From positions 1 through 64,000 of the forward strand of contig CANRIL010000010.1 in NCBI GenBank assembly GCA_947630625.1: a stretch of DNA of 64,000 nt, given 5' to 3'. The stretch comes from an uncultured Clostridia bacterium. GTDB lineage: Bacteria; Bacillota; Clostridia; Oscillospirales; CAG-272. This document shows positions 23,994-34,103 of this stretch, in pieces. Position numbers and translations under genes: made by a program. Position 1 is the first letter of the stretch; every line of letters starts with the position of its first letter. The notes below the pieces were generated by a model. The model saw only the letters and a list, made by a program, of their open reading frames with translations. It made no database searches and was not told the DNA's origin.

Positions 23994-24021
23994 TCGGGGG
24001 AGCCAACAATAGACTCCCCCG
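23992..24021 (-). terminator. Hairpin after aspS, probable terminator
   Basis: CGTCGGGGGAG and CTCCCCCGAC form a strong stem of about 10 bp just after the aspS stop on the minus strand. There is no T-tract, so termination efficiency is uncertain. Confidence 0.55.
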
Positions 24022-24030
24022 ACATATCCG

Positions 24031-25818
24031 TCAATTTTCTTTTTTCTGCGGTTTTATCGCGAGCCCAAGCTCGTCAAGGCTTGCCGCGTCCGCCTCGGAC
24101 GGGCACTTTGACATCGGCTCAGACGCGTTCTGCGCCTTCGGGAACGGGATTATCTCGCGTATATCCTCGTATCCGAGCAGAAGCGCCACAAGGCGGTCAA
24201 ACCCGAACGCGAGGCCTCCGTGCGGCGGAATGCCGTATTTGAGCGCCTCCATCAAGAAGCCGAACTTCGCCGCCGCCTCTTCTTCTCCTATCCCGAGCTT
24301 TTCAAACATCATGGACTGCATCTCCGGCGTGCTGATCCTGATCGAACCGCCGCCAAGCTCCGTGCCGTTCAGGACTATATCATAAGCGCGTGCGCGCATA
24401 GCGCCGGGGTCCTTGTCAAAGAGCGGTATATCCTCCTCCATCGGGGCTGTGAAAGGATGGTGCATCGCGTAGAACCTGCCGTCCTCCTCACTGTATTCGA
24501 ACAGCGGGAACTCCGTTACCCAGAGGAATTTGAAATCCTTCGGATCGAGCAGTCCGAGCTTTTTCGCGCACTCGCGGCGAAGCGCGCCGAGCGCGTCAAG
24601 CACGACCTTGTTTTTGTCGGCGACGATGAGGATGAGGTCGCCTTCCTCAAAGTTCATCTTTTCATATATAGCCGCGTTTTCAGCGTCCGTGAGGAACTTG
24701 GCGTACGAGGACGATATCTCCCCGCCCGCCTTCTTTGCCCATGCAAGTCCCTTCGCCCTGTATGATTTGACGAAATCGGTGAGCCCGTCTATTTCTCTGC
24801 GCGTGAACTTTGCTCCGCCCTTCACGTTGATCGCGCGGACGCTGCCGCCGTCGGCGATCGCGCCTGCGAACACGCGAAAGCTCGTGCCGGAAAGCGTCTC
24901 TGTCAGGTTGCAGAGCTCGAAACCGAATCTGAGGTCGGGTTTATCTGAACCGAATCTTTCCATCGCCTCGCGCCATGTCATGCGCTGAAACTTTTCCTCA
25001 AGCTCAACGCCGAAGAGGTTGCGGAACAGGTACTTGATGAAGCCCTCGTTTACATCCATAATATCGTCTTCGGTAGAGAACGACATCTCAAGGTCTATCT
25101 GTGTGAATTCAGGCTGTCTGTCTGCGCGCAGATCCTCGTCGCGGAAGCAGCGGGCGAGCTGGATATAGCGGTCAAATCCGGCATACATCAGAAGCTGCTT
25201 ATAAAGCTGCGGCGACTGCGGGAGCGCGTAAAATTTTCCGGGATAGACGCGGCTCGGGACGAGATAGTCACGCGCGCCCTCCGGCGTCGGCCTTATAAGG
25301 TCAGGCGTCTCGATGTAGAGAAAACCGTGATCATGGAAATAATCGAGCGTGAGCTTCGTGATCTTCGAGCGCATGATGACGTTCTGCGTCATTGTCGGGC
25401 GGCGCAGGTCGAGATAGCGGTACTGCATGCGCAAGTCTCCGCGTATATTTTTGTCGTCGGCGATCTCAAACGGAGTCGTCTCAGACGTGCAGAGTATCTT
25501 TATCGCGTCGACGTAAATCTCGATTTTGCCCGTCGCGCGGTTGACGTTGACATCGGCTCCGCGGGAACGTACGACGCCGGACGCGGACAGAACGTACTCG
25601 CTCCTGACTGTTGCCGCCGTCTCAAACACGTCGTGCGCCGTGTTTTCGTCAAACGCAAGCTGAACGATCCCGGAGCGGTCGCGCAGGTCGATAAATATCA
25701 GGCTGCCGAGGTTGCGCTGCTTCGCGCACCAGCCGTTCACCGTAACGCGGCTGCCAATATCAGCCTCGGTCAGTTCCGTGCAGTAATGTGTTCTTTTGTC
25801 TTCCTTTAAAAATGCCAT
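24031..25818 (-). CDS. aspS: Aspartyl-tRNA synthetase
   Basis: 595 residues, bacterial-type AspRS. The anticodon-binding OB fold covers about 1-110 (VTVNGWCAKQRNLGSLIFIDLRDRSG); class II motif 1 and motif 2 (ARCFRDEDLRADRQPEFTQIDLEMSF) follow; a GAD insertion domain covers about 300-420; motif 3 is GLAFGFDRLVALLLG. The end reads IIPFPKAQNASEPMSKCPS, unlike the LMTGAPS ending of proteobacterial AspRS but common in Clostridia. Whether it also charges tRNA-Asn cannot be judged. It has its own promoter and a leader of about 155 bases. Confidence 0.97.
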   Translation of the reverse strand: MAFLKEDKRTHYCTELTEADIGSRVTVNGWCAKQRNLGSLIFIDLRDRSGIVQLAFDENTAHDVFETAATVRSEYVLSASGVVRSRGADVNVNRATGKIEIYVDAIKILCTSETTPFEIADDKNIRGDLRMQYRYLDLRRPTMTQNVIMRSKITKLTLDYFHDHGFLYIETPDLIRPTPEGARDYLVPSRVYPGKFYALPQSPQLYKQLLMYAGFDRYIQLARCFRDEDLRADRQPEFTQIDLEMSFSTEDDIMDVNEGFIKYLFRNLFGVELEEKFQRMTWREAMERFGSDKPDLRFGFELCNLTETLSGTSFRVFAGAIADGGSVRAINVKGGAKFTRREIDGLTDFVKSYRAKGLAWAKKAGGEISSSYAKFLTDAENAAIYEKMNFEEGDLILIVADKNKVVLDALGALRRECAKKLGLLDPKDFKFLWVTEFPLFEYSEEDGRFYAMHHPFTAPMEEDIPLFDKDPGAMRARAYDIVLNGTELGGGSIRISTPEMQSMMFEKLGIGEEEAAAKFGFLMEALKYGIPPHGGLAFGFDRLVALLLGYEDIREIIPFPKAQNASEPMSKCPSEADAASLDELGLAIKPQKKEN

Positions 25819-25980
25819 TTTGTATTTCTCCCAGCCGTAAAAAATATGTTGTTTACCTTTAATTTATTTTCCGCGAACGGCGTGCGCCGCTTCCGTCCCC
25901 GCGCCGCGCGGACGGCGCACGGGATCAATATCAGTTCGGTTCAGCATGACTGTCTCCAAACCATGTTTTTTTCGCGTATT

Positions 25981-26008
25981 ATTTTACCACAAATCGCACC
26001 GATGTCAA
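25981..26008 (-). promoter_or_regulatory. SigA-type promoter of aspS
   Basis: On the minus strand TTGACA (26008-26003) and TAAAAT (25986-25981) are 16 bases apart. The leader 25974-25819 contains a GC-rich hairpin (GTGCGCCGTCC with GGACGG...GCGCAC) but no T-box sequence. The divergent DUF951 promoter lies 80 bases away; nothing else is seen in 25819-26169. Confidence 0.75.
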
Positions 26009-26088
26009 GAGGTGTCAGCGTATCGCGCATAATTTCCCCGACGGCAAAGGAATATTCGCGCATATCGAGGCTGTTTTCGCTCAAGGGG

Positions 26089-26118
26089 TTTACAAACGCA
26101 CAGAATCCATGATATAAT
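26089..26118 (+). promoter_or_regulatory. SigA-type promoter of the DUF951-yfhO genes
   Basis: TTTACA at 26089-26094 and TATAAT at 26113-26118 with an 18-base spacer; the leader is about 45 bases. Confidence 0.7.
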
Positions 26119-26169
26119 ATCATATATAATTATGCAATATAATCTAAAAGCATTTATTTCGGAGGGCAA

Positions 26170-26379
26170 ATGGCTGAAAAACGCGTCCTGCCGCTTCGCC
26201 CGGGAGACACCGTGACGTTGCGCAAGAAGCACCCTTGCGGGTGCGACCGGTTCCGCGTCGTGCGCGCGGGGACCGATGTGCGCGTCATATGTCTCGGCTG
26301 CGGCAGAGATATGATGCTTCCGCGCGACAAGTTTGAGCGCGCCGTGCGCAAGCATGAGCATCAACCGGAAGAAGTATAA
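26170..26379 (+). CDS. DUF951 family protein
   Basis: 69 residues with the family pattern LRPGDTVTLRKKHPCGCDRF followed by VICLGCGRDMMLPRDKFERAVRK. The conserved Cys residues (HPCG and CLGCG) suggest a small zinc or nucleic-acid-binding domain, but the role is unknown; in other Firmicutes it lies near rpsF-ychF genes. CGGAGGG precedes the ATG. It is followed 22 bases later by the yfhO gene, so they share a transcript. Confidence 0.88.
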   Translation: MAEKRVLPLRPGDTVTLRKKHPCGCDRFRVVRAGTDVRVICLGCGRDMMLPRDKFERAVRKHEHQPEEV

Positions 26380-26401
26380 GCTTAATTTAAGGAAGATCTA
26401 A

Positions 26402-29400
26402 ATGGAAAACAAGGAAACGATAATGAACGGCGGAGAAGACGGCGCTGTCGGTGAACCCGAGGTGAGCTCCGCCGAAAATAGCAGCGCCGTTGAAACTGAC
26501 GCTGAAAAATCTGAAAACGCCGCCGACAGTTCCGTCTCGGACGAGCGCGCGGATGACAAGAGCACGGGCGGCGACGACACCGAGGAGCTCGACATTTACG
26601 ACGAGCTCGGATTTGACGAATTTGACTTGCCGGATGACGAGGAGGAATTCTCCGATGACGGCGAAAAACGGGATAACGGCTCAAAAAAGCCGCGCAAAAA
26701 CCGCAAGCTGCCGGGTTTTCTCGGCGACGAGCGCTTTTTGAACAACAGTTATCTCGGCTTATGCTTTCTCGTCCCTGCACTTACGATGTGGCTCATCTAC
26801 ATCGCGATGGGAACGTATCCTTTCGGCAACGGCAGCGTGCTCGTCCTCGACTTAAACGGGCAGTACATATATTTCTTTGAGCAGCTGCGCGATATCGTAC
26901 TCGGTGACGGCAGCTTTCTTTACTGCTTTGGGCGTGCGCTCGGCGGAGAATTCATGGGTATTTACGCATATTATCTCGCCTCGCCGTTCTCGTTCCTCGT
27001 ATGCCTGTTCCCGAAGACGATGATAACGGAAGCGCTTCTGCTTATGTTCCTCCTGAAGACGGGACTTTGCGGACTTACCTTCGGTATATTCCTTAGATAT
27101 AAGACGCAGGCGCATAAAGAGAACCGCACCGCCATCGTCATTTTCTCGACGATCTACGCGCTCACGGCTTACGCCGTCGTTCAGCAGCACAATACGATGT
27201 GGATCGACAATCTGATCTTTCTGCCGCTGATCGTCATGGGCATCGAGCGCATGATAAAATATCACCGTTTCCGCCTGTTCGTGATCTCGCTGACGATCGC
27301 CGTCATGTCCAATTTCTATATCGGCTACATGATGTGCATCTTCGTGTTCTTCTATTTCTTCGTCGCGTATGCTACGATGGAACCGGAAGAGCGCAATCCG
27401 AGCGGCGAGAGCGCGCACTTTGGCAAATCCCTGCTCCGCATGGCAGGATCGTCCGCGCTTGTGCTCTCGATGTCATGCGTGATACTCTGGAGCGCATATT
27501 ACTCGCTCACGTTCGGAAAGACGACGTTCTCCAACCCGACATGGACGCTCGACCAAAAATTTGACCTTCTTGACCTCATCTCGAAGCTCTTTATCGGCAG
27601 TTACGACACCGTGCGCCCGGAGGGGCTGCCGTTTGTGTACTGCGGCTCGCTCGTGCTCATCCTTCTGCCGATCTACTTCATAATAAAAAAGATACCCTTC
27701 CGCGAAAAGCTCTGCGTTTTTATCATGTCTGTATTCTTCGTGCTCTCGTTCACGATTTCGGCAGTCGATCTCGTGTGGCACGGATTCCAGCGCCCGAACT
27801 GGCTCAACTACCGCTACAGCTTTATCCTCTGCTTCTTCATGATATACGCCGCGTACCGCGCGTTCATACATATAAAGGAAGTGGATATCAAGACGGTCGT
27901 CGCCGTCGTCGCCGCATGGGCTGCGGTGCTTTTGATAATACAAAAGCTCGACACGTATACGTGGATCTCCGATTACGGCACGGTATGGCTTTCGTTTGCG
28001 TTCTTCGCCGCTTATCTTATACTTCTGCGGTTCCATATTTCATCCGAACTGCCGGAGGGGGTGGCGCTCGCGGTCGCCTCTATCGTCGTGCTTGAATCGT
28101 TCGTCGGCGGGCTCTTAAACCTTGTCGCCCTCGACAACGACGTTGTGTATTCATCGAGAACATCATACCGCTCGTTCATCGACCGCGTGCAGCCGATCGT
28201 AGATATGGTACAGGAAAAAGACGACTCCTTCTACCGAATGGAAAAGACGATACACAGGAAAACAAACGATCCGCTCGCGCTCGGCTTCCGCGGAATGTCA
28301 AATTCCACCTCAACGCTCAACGCCGACACGATCAAACTGCTCGCAAGGCTCGGACTTGCATCAAAGTCGCACTGGTCGAAATATCTCGGCAGCACGCCCG
28401 TCGTCGATTCGCTGTTCGGCATCAAATATCTGATCGGCGAGGTCGGTGACCGCATCCCTTCACTGTATGAAAAACAGTTCACATATTTAAGCGATCAGTC
28501 GAAGCCGAAGCTCGAGGCGTACTATAATCCCTACGCGCTGCCTATCGCATACGGCGTCAACCCGATGCTGCTTGACTACAGGTTCACAGAGACGCACACG
28601 GATTCCGACGGTCAGGAGATCAAGAAAGAGATCGCGCGTTCACCGTTTTTGCGCATGAACGATATCGTCACCGACATGCTCGGAGGCGAGAAAACTGATA
28701 TATTTGTTCCGATCGACATCGAAGAGGAGAAGAACAGCTACTGCACGCTCGCGTATACGACCGGGCACAAGGCCTACACAAACGACTCGAGCGAGCCGAA
28801 GGGGCGCGTCACATACACGATAACGGCTCCGAAGGACGGCGAGATCTACTGCTTCTTCCCAAGCGACTACATCCGTGAATCCGACCTTTACGTCAACAGC
28901 CGCAGAATTTCGACATACTACGGAAACGAAACTTACCGCATCGTCGACATGGGCAATTTCGTGAAGGATTCCGTCATCCACATCGAGCTGCGCATGACGG
29001 AAAGCGAAAAGCTCTATATAAGAAACGATCCGACGTATTTCTTCTATTTCGACGAAGAAACATTCAAAAACGCCATGACGGAGCTTGCCGAAAGTCCGTT
29101 CAAAATCGACCGCTACACAGAGGACAGCTTCTACGGTTCAATAAATATAAAAGAAGGAGACGAGCTCGTCTTTACTTCGATCCCATACGATAAAGGCTGG
29201 GTCGTCAAGCTCGACGGCGTCAAGGTTGAAACGGTTGAGGTGCTTGAATCGCTCATCGCGTTCAGGGCTCCGTCGGGAGAACACACGCTCTCGATCGAAT
29301 ACCGTCCCGCATGCGTCATTTACGGCGGCATTATCTCGATCGTCGGCGTCGCCGCGTTCGGAACGACGTGTGCCGTCGACTATGTGAAGAGACGCAAAAG

Positions 29401-29410
29401 GAAAGCGTGA
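26402..29410 (+). CDS. YfhO family membrane protein
   Basis: 1002 residues. The first 105 are acidic and cytoplasmic (Glu/Asp/Ser-rich); then about 12 membrane segments begin at YLGLCFLVPALTMWLIYIAMGTYPFGNGSVLVLDLNGQY, the conserved YfhO opening. A large extracytoplasmic C-terminal region (about 570-975) follows, ending in a last membrane segment and a basic tail. YfhO proteins are GT-C-like membrane enzymes; in Bacillus and Listeria they glycosylate teichoic acids with a CsbB/GtlB partner. No such partner is next to it. AAGGAAG lies before the ATG. Confidence 0.88.
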   Translation: MENKETIMNGGEDGAVGEPEVSSAENSSAVETDAEKSENAADSSVSDERADDKSTGGDDTEELDIYDELGFDEFDLPDDEEEFSDDGEKRDNGSKKPRKNRKLPGFLGDERFLNNSYLGLCFLVPALTMWLIYIAMGTYPFGNGSVLVLDLNGQYIYFFEQLRDIVLGDGSFLYCFGRALGGEFMGIYAYYLASPFSFLVCLFPKTMITEALLLMFLLKTGLCGLTFGIFLRYKTQAHKENRTAIVIFSTIYALTAYAVVQQHNTMWIDNLIFLPLIVMGIERMIKYHRFRLFVISLTIAVMSNFYIGYMMCIFVFFYFFVAYATMEPEERNPSGESAHFGKSLLRMAGSSALVLSMSCVILWSAYYSLTFGKTTFSNPTWTLDQKFDLLDLISKLFIGSYDTVRPEGLPFVYCGSLVLILLPIYFIIKKIPFREKLCVFIMSVFFVLSFTISAVDLVWHGFQRPNWLNYRYSFILCFFMIYAAYRAFIHIKEVDIKTVVAVVAAWAAVLLIIQKLDTYTWISDYGTVWLSFAFFAAYLILLRFHISSELPEGVALAVASIVVLESFVGGLLNLVALDNDVVYSSRTSYRSFIDRVQPIVDMVQEKDDSFYRMEKTIHRKTNDPLALGFRGMSNSTSTLNADTIKLLARLGLASKSHWSKYLGSTPVVDSLFGIKYLIGEVGDRIPSLYEKQFTYLSDQSKPKLEAYYNPYALPIAYGVNPMLLDYRFTETHTDSDGQEIKKEIARSPFLRMNDIVTDMLGGEKTDIFVPIDIEEEKNSYCTLAYTTGHKAYTNDSSEPKGRVTYTITAPKDGEIYCFFPSDYIRESDLYVNSRRISTYYGNETYRIVDMGNFVKDSVIHIELRMTESEKLYIRNDPTYFFYFDEETFKNAMTELAESPFKIDRYTEDSFYGSINIKEGDELVFTSIPYDKGWVVKLDGVKVETVEVLESLIAFRAPSGEHTLSIEYRPACVIYGGIISIVGVAAFGTTCAVDYVKRRKRKA

Positions 29411-29450
29411 CACGGGAGCTTATGCCAATTGAAATCCGGAGGATAAAAAA

Positions 29451-30044
29451 ATGTTTTACTACCTGAGGGGGACGCTCGCCTATTCAGGCGACGGGTTTGC
29501 CGTCGTTGACTGCGGAGGCGTCGGCTACAAGCTGAACGTCAGCATGACGACGCTCGCCTCGCTCTCCGGCTCAAAGGATCGCGAGGTGCTGCTCTACACT
29601 TATTTTGCCGTCCGCGAGGACTCGGCAGAGCTTTACGGCTTTTATACGACGGAGGAGCTCGACACATTCAAGCTTCTCATTGATATTTCCGGCGTCGGTC
29701 CGAAGGCGGCGATGTCTGTACTGTCGCTTTATTCCCCGTCGGCGCTCGCCGCCGCGGTCGCGGAGCAGAACGTAAAGCTGATCTCCCGCGCGCCGGGCGT
29801 CGGCGCAAAGACGGCGCAGAGGATCATACTTGAACTCTCCGGCAAGCTCGCCGTAGGAGAACCGGGCGCCGCCGCACACGCGCAGGCGAAAAAGCGCTCG
29901 CCCGCTATGGCTGAGGCGCAGGAGGCGTTAATCGTGCTCGGATATTCGCGTGCGGAGGCGCAGTCCGCGCTTTCGTCAATCGAAAGCGCCGAAAGCAAAA
30001 CGACGGAGGAGCTGATCAGGCTCGCGCTGTCGAATATGATCTGA
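29451..30044 (+). CDS. ruvA: Holliday junction branch migration subunit RuvA
   Basis: 197 residues with the three RuvA domains: the N-terminal OB fold (YYLRGTLAYSGDGFAVVDCGGVGYKL), helix-hairpin-helix motifs (LLIDISGVGPKAAMSVL and RAPGVGAKTAQRIILELSGKL) and the C-terminal three-helix domain after a short Ala-rich linker (about 140-197) that binds RuvB. A GGAGG site precedes the ATG. ruvB follows after 238 bases with no gene between. Confidence 0.97.
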   Translation: MFYYLRGTLAYSGDGFAVVDCGGVGYKLNVSMTTLASLSGSKDREVLLYTYFAVREDSAELYGFYTTEELDTFKLLIDISGVGPKAAMSVLSLYSPSALAAAVAEQNVKLISRAPGVGAKTAQRIILELSGKLAVGEPGAAAHAQAKKRSPAMAEAQEALIVLGYSRAEAQSALSSIESAESKTTEELIRLALSNMI

Positions 30045-30282
30045 CACGCCGCAGCTGCGGATACTCTTTGATTTTTCGCTCACATAAAAAAGGTGCCGCG
30101 CATCATGTAAACGAGCTTGATTTTAAAATTTTTCCCCCGCGATTTGAGTGTTTCGTGCTGACTAAACGATCTGCGCATTTAGGATTATCCGGCTATGTGA
30201 GTCAATTCGCGTGCACAGCCGTAAACGTTTGCCGGCACAGTTTGCGCCAAAGCGACGGCGCGGCAATATGAATGGTGATATA

Positions 30283-31368
30283 ATGGATTTTGACGGAATT
30301 AACTTTGATGAATTTGATTTTGAAAACAGGATCGTTGATTCGGGCGTGACGCCGAACGACCTTGACGAAAAGGAAAGCGAAAATTCCCTTCGCCCCAAGA
30401 CGCTCTCCGATTACACGGGACAGCGGCGGGCGAAGGAAGAACTCGGAATTTACATCGACGCCGCGAAGCTGCGCGGCGAGCCGCTTGATCACGTTCTGCT
30501 CTACGGTCCTCCGGGACTTGGCAAGACGACGCTTGCCGGTATCATCGCCGCCGAGCTCGGCGTAAATTTCCGCATAACGAGCGGTCCCGCGATCGAAAAG
30601 AAAGGCGACCTCGTTGCCCTTCTGACGAACCTTGAAGCCGGAGACGTGCTTTTCATCGACGAGATACACAGGCTGTCGCATCAGATAGAGGAGATCCTTT
30701 ATCCCGCGATGGAGGATTACGCGATCGACTTTATCATCGGCAAGGGACCCGCCGCGAGAAGCATACACCTCGCGCTGCGCCCGTTCACGCTGATCGGCGC
30801 GACGACGAGAGCCGGTCAGATGACGACGCCGCTGCGCGACAGATTCGGAGTCGTTCTGCGCCTGGAGCTTTACACTCCGGACGAGCTCGCCTCGATAATC
30901 ATGCGCAGCGCCGGCATACTCGGCATCGAAATAGACAGCGAAAGCGCATACGAGATCGCGTCCCGCTCGCGCGGAACGCCGCGTATCGCCAACAGGCTGC
31001 TGAAGCGCGTGCGCGATTACGCGCAGGTCAAATGCTCCGGACATATCGACCGCGCCGTCGCCTGTGACGCGCTCGCGATGCTTGAGATAGACGAGCTCGG
31101 TCTTGACAACACTGACCGCAGAATGCTCGCCTCCATGATCCGTTTCTATGGCGGAGGTCCCGTCGGGCTTGAGACGCTTGCGGCAACGATAGGCGAGGAG
31201 GCCGTCACTATAGAGGACGTTTACGAGCCGTATCTGCTTCAGATCGGTTATATTGCGCGCACGCCGCGCGGCAGAGTTGTGACGCGCATGGCGTATGAAC
31301 ACCTCGGCATACCGTATACTCAGCCGGACGAACCGTCAGGCGGCCAGATAAAGATCACAAACGACTGA
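30283..31368 (+). CDS. ruvB: Holliday junction branch migration ATPase RuvB
   Basis: 361 residues from the ATG at 30283, chosen because GGTGAT lies five bases ahead; ATG codons at 30268 and 30211 are alternatives. The AAA+ core has [13 protein letters not shown], Walker [13 protein letters not shown], Walker B FIDEIHRL, sensor [18 protein letters not shown] and the arginine finger region, then the winged-helix domain ending [24 protein letters not shown]. The first 20 residues are acidic and Phe/Asp-rich, slightly longer than usual. The region 30045-30282 shows no promoter or terminator I can support. Confidence 0.95.
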   Translation: MDFDGINFDEFDFENRIVDSGVTPNDLDEKESENSLRPKTLSDYTGQRRAKEELGIYIDAAKLRGEPLDHVLLYGPPGLGKTTLAGIIAAELGVNFRITSGPAIEKKGDLVALLTNLEAGDVLFIDEIHRLSHQIEEILYPAMEDYAIDFIIGKGPAARSIHLALRPFTLIGATTRAGQMTTPLRDRFGVVLRLELYTPDELASIIMRSAGILGIEIDSESAYEIASRSRGTPRIANRLLKRVRDYAQVKCSGHIDRAVACDALAMLEIDELGLDNTDRRMLASMIRFYGGGPVGLETLAATIGEEAVTIEDVYEPYLLQIGYIARTPRGRVVTRMAYEHLGIPYTQPDEPSGGQIKITND

Positions 31369-31404
31369 AATATCACAACTTATTTATAAGGAGGAAGATT
31401 TTTC

Positions 31405-34065
31405 ATGAAAAAACGTGCGTCGGCAGCGCTTTTGGCGCTTCTTCTGTTCGCTTCCGCATGTTTTCCCGGCTGCGAGCCGAAAGATGACGGCGGAGGCAGC
31501 GAGACGGGGGACTCCCCCACAGAAACGACTGGCAGCGTCATCACGCCGATCGAGGAAACGGAGCCGTATGACGGTTACGTGCTGAAAACGTCCGCCGAGG
31601 GCGGCTATGACATCAGCGACAACCTCTTCGGCATATTCCTCGAGGACATCAACTTTGCGGTGGACGGCGGACTTTACGCAGAGCTTGTCTGCAACCGCAG
31701 CTTTGAATACGGCCCGATAGCTCAGGGCGCCGGAAAGTTCTCGTGGGGAAACGATGCGGGAGTCTCATGGAACGTCGTCGGCAAAACCAGCGGCGAACCG
31801 CTCAACGCAAACAACCCGCAGTTCGCCCGCGTCATCAGCAGCGGCGGGAACACGGGAATTTACAACACCGGCTTTTTCAATGAAATGCGCATAGACGAGG
31901 GCGCGGATTACAAGTTCTCCGTCTACGCGAGAGCCGTGTCGGGGTATTCAGGCGGTCTTGATATTTCAATTGAATCGTCAAACGGCACAGTTCTTGCGTC
32001 CGAAACGATTACATCTCTGACTGACGACTGGCACAAATATTCCTTCACGCTGACCGCGGAAAGAACGTGTCTTACAAATGCCCGCGTCGCCGTTCGGCTA
32101 AGCGAAGCAGGTACGGTCGACATCGACATGGTATCATTATTCCCCGCCGACACGTATAAGGGACGCGAAAACGGCATACGCCGAGAGCTTGGTGAAAAGC
32201 TCGAAGCGCTGAAGCCGAGCTTTTTCCGCTTCCCCGGCGGCTGCATAATCGAGGGTTCCACGCTTGCGGGTGCCTATGACTGGAAGGATTCGATCGGCAA
32301 CGCGCTTGAATTTAGTGTAAACGGCGAGATGACCGTCGGCGATGTTGCGGCTCGCCCGATCGGAAACAACATCTGGTCGTGGAACTGGCAGCCCTACTAT
32401 ATGTCATACGGGCTCGGCTTCTACGAATATTTCCTGCTCTGCGAAGACCTTGACTGCGAACCTGTTCCGGTCGTCAACTGCGGAATGTCCTGCCAGGGAC
32501 AGCCGGGACCAAACGGAGTCGAGGCGCTGCCGACGAACAGCGCCGAGTTCCAGCAGTACATAGATGACGCGCTCGACCTCGTTGAATTCTGCATGGGCGA
32601 CGAAACGACCGAATGGGGCAGCGTCCGCGCCGCGATGGGGCACCCCGAAAAGTTCGAGCTGCACTATATCGGGATCGGAAACGAGCAGTGGGGCGAGGAT
32701 TACAACACGCGCTATGCGCTGTTCCGCGAAGCGTTCCTTGACGCGGCGGAAAGCGATCCCGAACTTTACGGAGATGTCAAGCTTATAATGGCAAACGGAC
32801 CTCTCTCGTCGTCCAAGGACGGCTGGAACGTCGTCGCCTCCAAGGGCAACGACATTGCCGACCTGCTCGATGAGCATTACTATAACGACCCCGACTGGTT
32901 TCTCACGTCGAGCGGCCGCTATGATCAGTACGACCGCGAGGGTCCGACCGTGTTCGTCGGCGAGTTCGCCGCAAAGTCAAACACGTCCGAGGCGGCGATT
33001 GCTGAAGCGGCATATATGACCTCGCTCGAACGCAACGGCGACATCGTTGAGCTCGCGGCATACGCCCCGCTCTTCGCATACAACAATCACACGCAGTGGG
33101 TCCCCGATCTTATCTGGTTCAACGGAAATCAGGTATGGTGCTCCATAAACTATTACGTACAGAAAATATTCTCCGCCAACCAGCCCGACCGCATTGTAGC
33201 CTCGACGACAGACACGAGCGGCTACAAGGGAAACGAAGGGCTGAGAGGCAGATTCGGACTCGGCACATGGCAGACGGCAGCTGTATTCAGCAACGTCGTC
33301 ATGACCGACAACAAGACCGGCTCGGTCATCTTCACCGAGGACTTCACAGACTCTAAAGTCTCCGATTTTGAAGTCGCCGGAGGCAGCTTCGGCATAAGGG
33401 ACGGGCAGCTGATCCAGATCAACACGGGCGCGCCTGTCAACGGCGTGACGGGAGATGTGCTCTACATGGGCCCCGACGACACATCCGACTATACTCTGAC
33501 GTTCAACGCGCGCAAGACGGGCGGCGCCGAGGGCTTCATTATTCCGTTTGCAGTCGGCGACAAAGAAAACTTCTGGCACTGGAACATCGGCGGATGGGGC
33601 AACACCTCGTCATGTCTGCAATACTGCGTCGGCAACGTCAAAACAGTCGAGATCGAAGGAACCGTCAAGCCGTTCGCGGTCGAGACGGGCAAAGATTACG
33701 AGATCAAGATCGTGGTTGAAGGCTATCGCGTCAAATGCTACATCGACGGCGAGCTCATGATAGATTACGACACGCTCCCTGCCGTAAGCAAGGTTTATTC
33801 CGTCGTCGGCGAAGACAGCGACGACATCATAATCAAAATAGTCAACGCGTCTGACAAAGCGGCTCCCTTCCACATCAATATTTCCACAGTGACCGCATAT
33901 TCCGGCGAAGCGGAGGTCGAATCGATCAATTTCATCAACAAAGACACCACAAATTCGCCGAAGGAAGAAACAGTCACGATAGAGGAAAGCTCGATTTCAG
34001 TATCGCCCGTATTCAATTACGAGGTCGCGGCGTATTCCATGGTCGTGATACGCGTTCCCAAATGA
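31405..34065 (+). CDS. GH51-type alpha-L-arabinofuranosidase lipoprotein, copy 1
   Basis: 886 residues. Signal peptide and lipobox (FPGC, Cys about 23), a Thr/Ser/Glu linker, then ISDNLFGIFLEDINFAVDGGLYAELVCNRSFEYG, the GH51 opening. A carbohydrate-binding-like beta domain (about 125-260) precedes the barrel (FFRFPGGCIIEG). The acid/base is Glu427 (GIGNEQ) and the nucleophile probably Glu520 (VGEF). Residues about 620-790 form a laminin-G/concanavalin-like insert (GGAEGFIIPFAVGDKENFWHWNIGGWGN), and the chain ends with the usual C-terminal beta domain. It should release arabinofuranosyl side chains outside the cell. AAGGAGG precedes the ATG, 36 bases after ruvB. A paralogue follows directly. 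Confidence 0.9.
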   Translation: MKKRASAALLALLLFASACFPGCEPKDDGGGSETGDSPTETTGSVITPIEETEPYDGYVLKTSAEGGYDISDNLFGIFLEDINFAVDGGLYAELVCNRSFEYGPIAQGAGKFSWGNDAGVSWNVVGKTSGEPLNANNPQFARVISSGGNTGIYNTGFFNEMRIDEGADYKFSVYARAVSGYSGGLDISIESSNGTVLASETITSLTDDWHKYSFTLTAERTCLTNARVAVRLSEAGTVDIDMVSLFPADTYKGRENGIRRELGEKLEALKPSFFRFPGGCIIEGSTLAGAYDWKDSIGNALEFSVNGEMTVGDVAARPIGNNIWSWNWQPYYMSYGLGFYEYFLLCEDLDCEPVPVVNCGMSCQGQPGPNGVEALPTNSAEFQQYIDDALDLVEFCMGDETTEWGSVRAAMGHPEKFELHYIGIGNEQWGEDYNTRYALFREAFLDAAESDPELYGDVKLIMANGPLSSSKDGWNVVASKGNDIADLLDEHYYNDPDWFLTSSGRYDQYDREGPTVFVGEFAAKSNTSEAAIAEAAYMTSLERNGDIVELAAYAPLFAYNNHTQWVPDLIWFNGNQVWCSINYYVQKIFSANQPDRIVASTTDTSGYKGNEGLRGRFGLGTWQTAAVFSNVVMTDNKTGSVIFTEDFTDSKVSDFEVAGGSFGIRDGQLIQINTGAPVNGVTGDVLYMGPDDTSDYTLTFNARKTGGAEGFIIPFAVGDKENFWHWNIGGWGNTSSCLQYCVGNVKTVEIEGTVKPFAVETGKDYEIKIVVEGYRVKCYIDGELMIDYDTLPAVSKVYSVVGEDSDDIIIKIVNASDKAAPFHINISTVTAYSGEAEVESINFINKDTTNSPKEETVTIEESSISVSPVFNYEVAAYSMVVIRVPK

Positions 34066-34103
34066 TCCGGTATTCAAATTAATCAAATACAACGGAGGAC
34101 GAC

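Noticed and set aside
25819-25980. Possible T-box leader ahead of aspS
   Set aside because: There is a GC-rich hairpin but no T-box sequence (AGGGTGGnACCGCG) and no terminator next to aspS.
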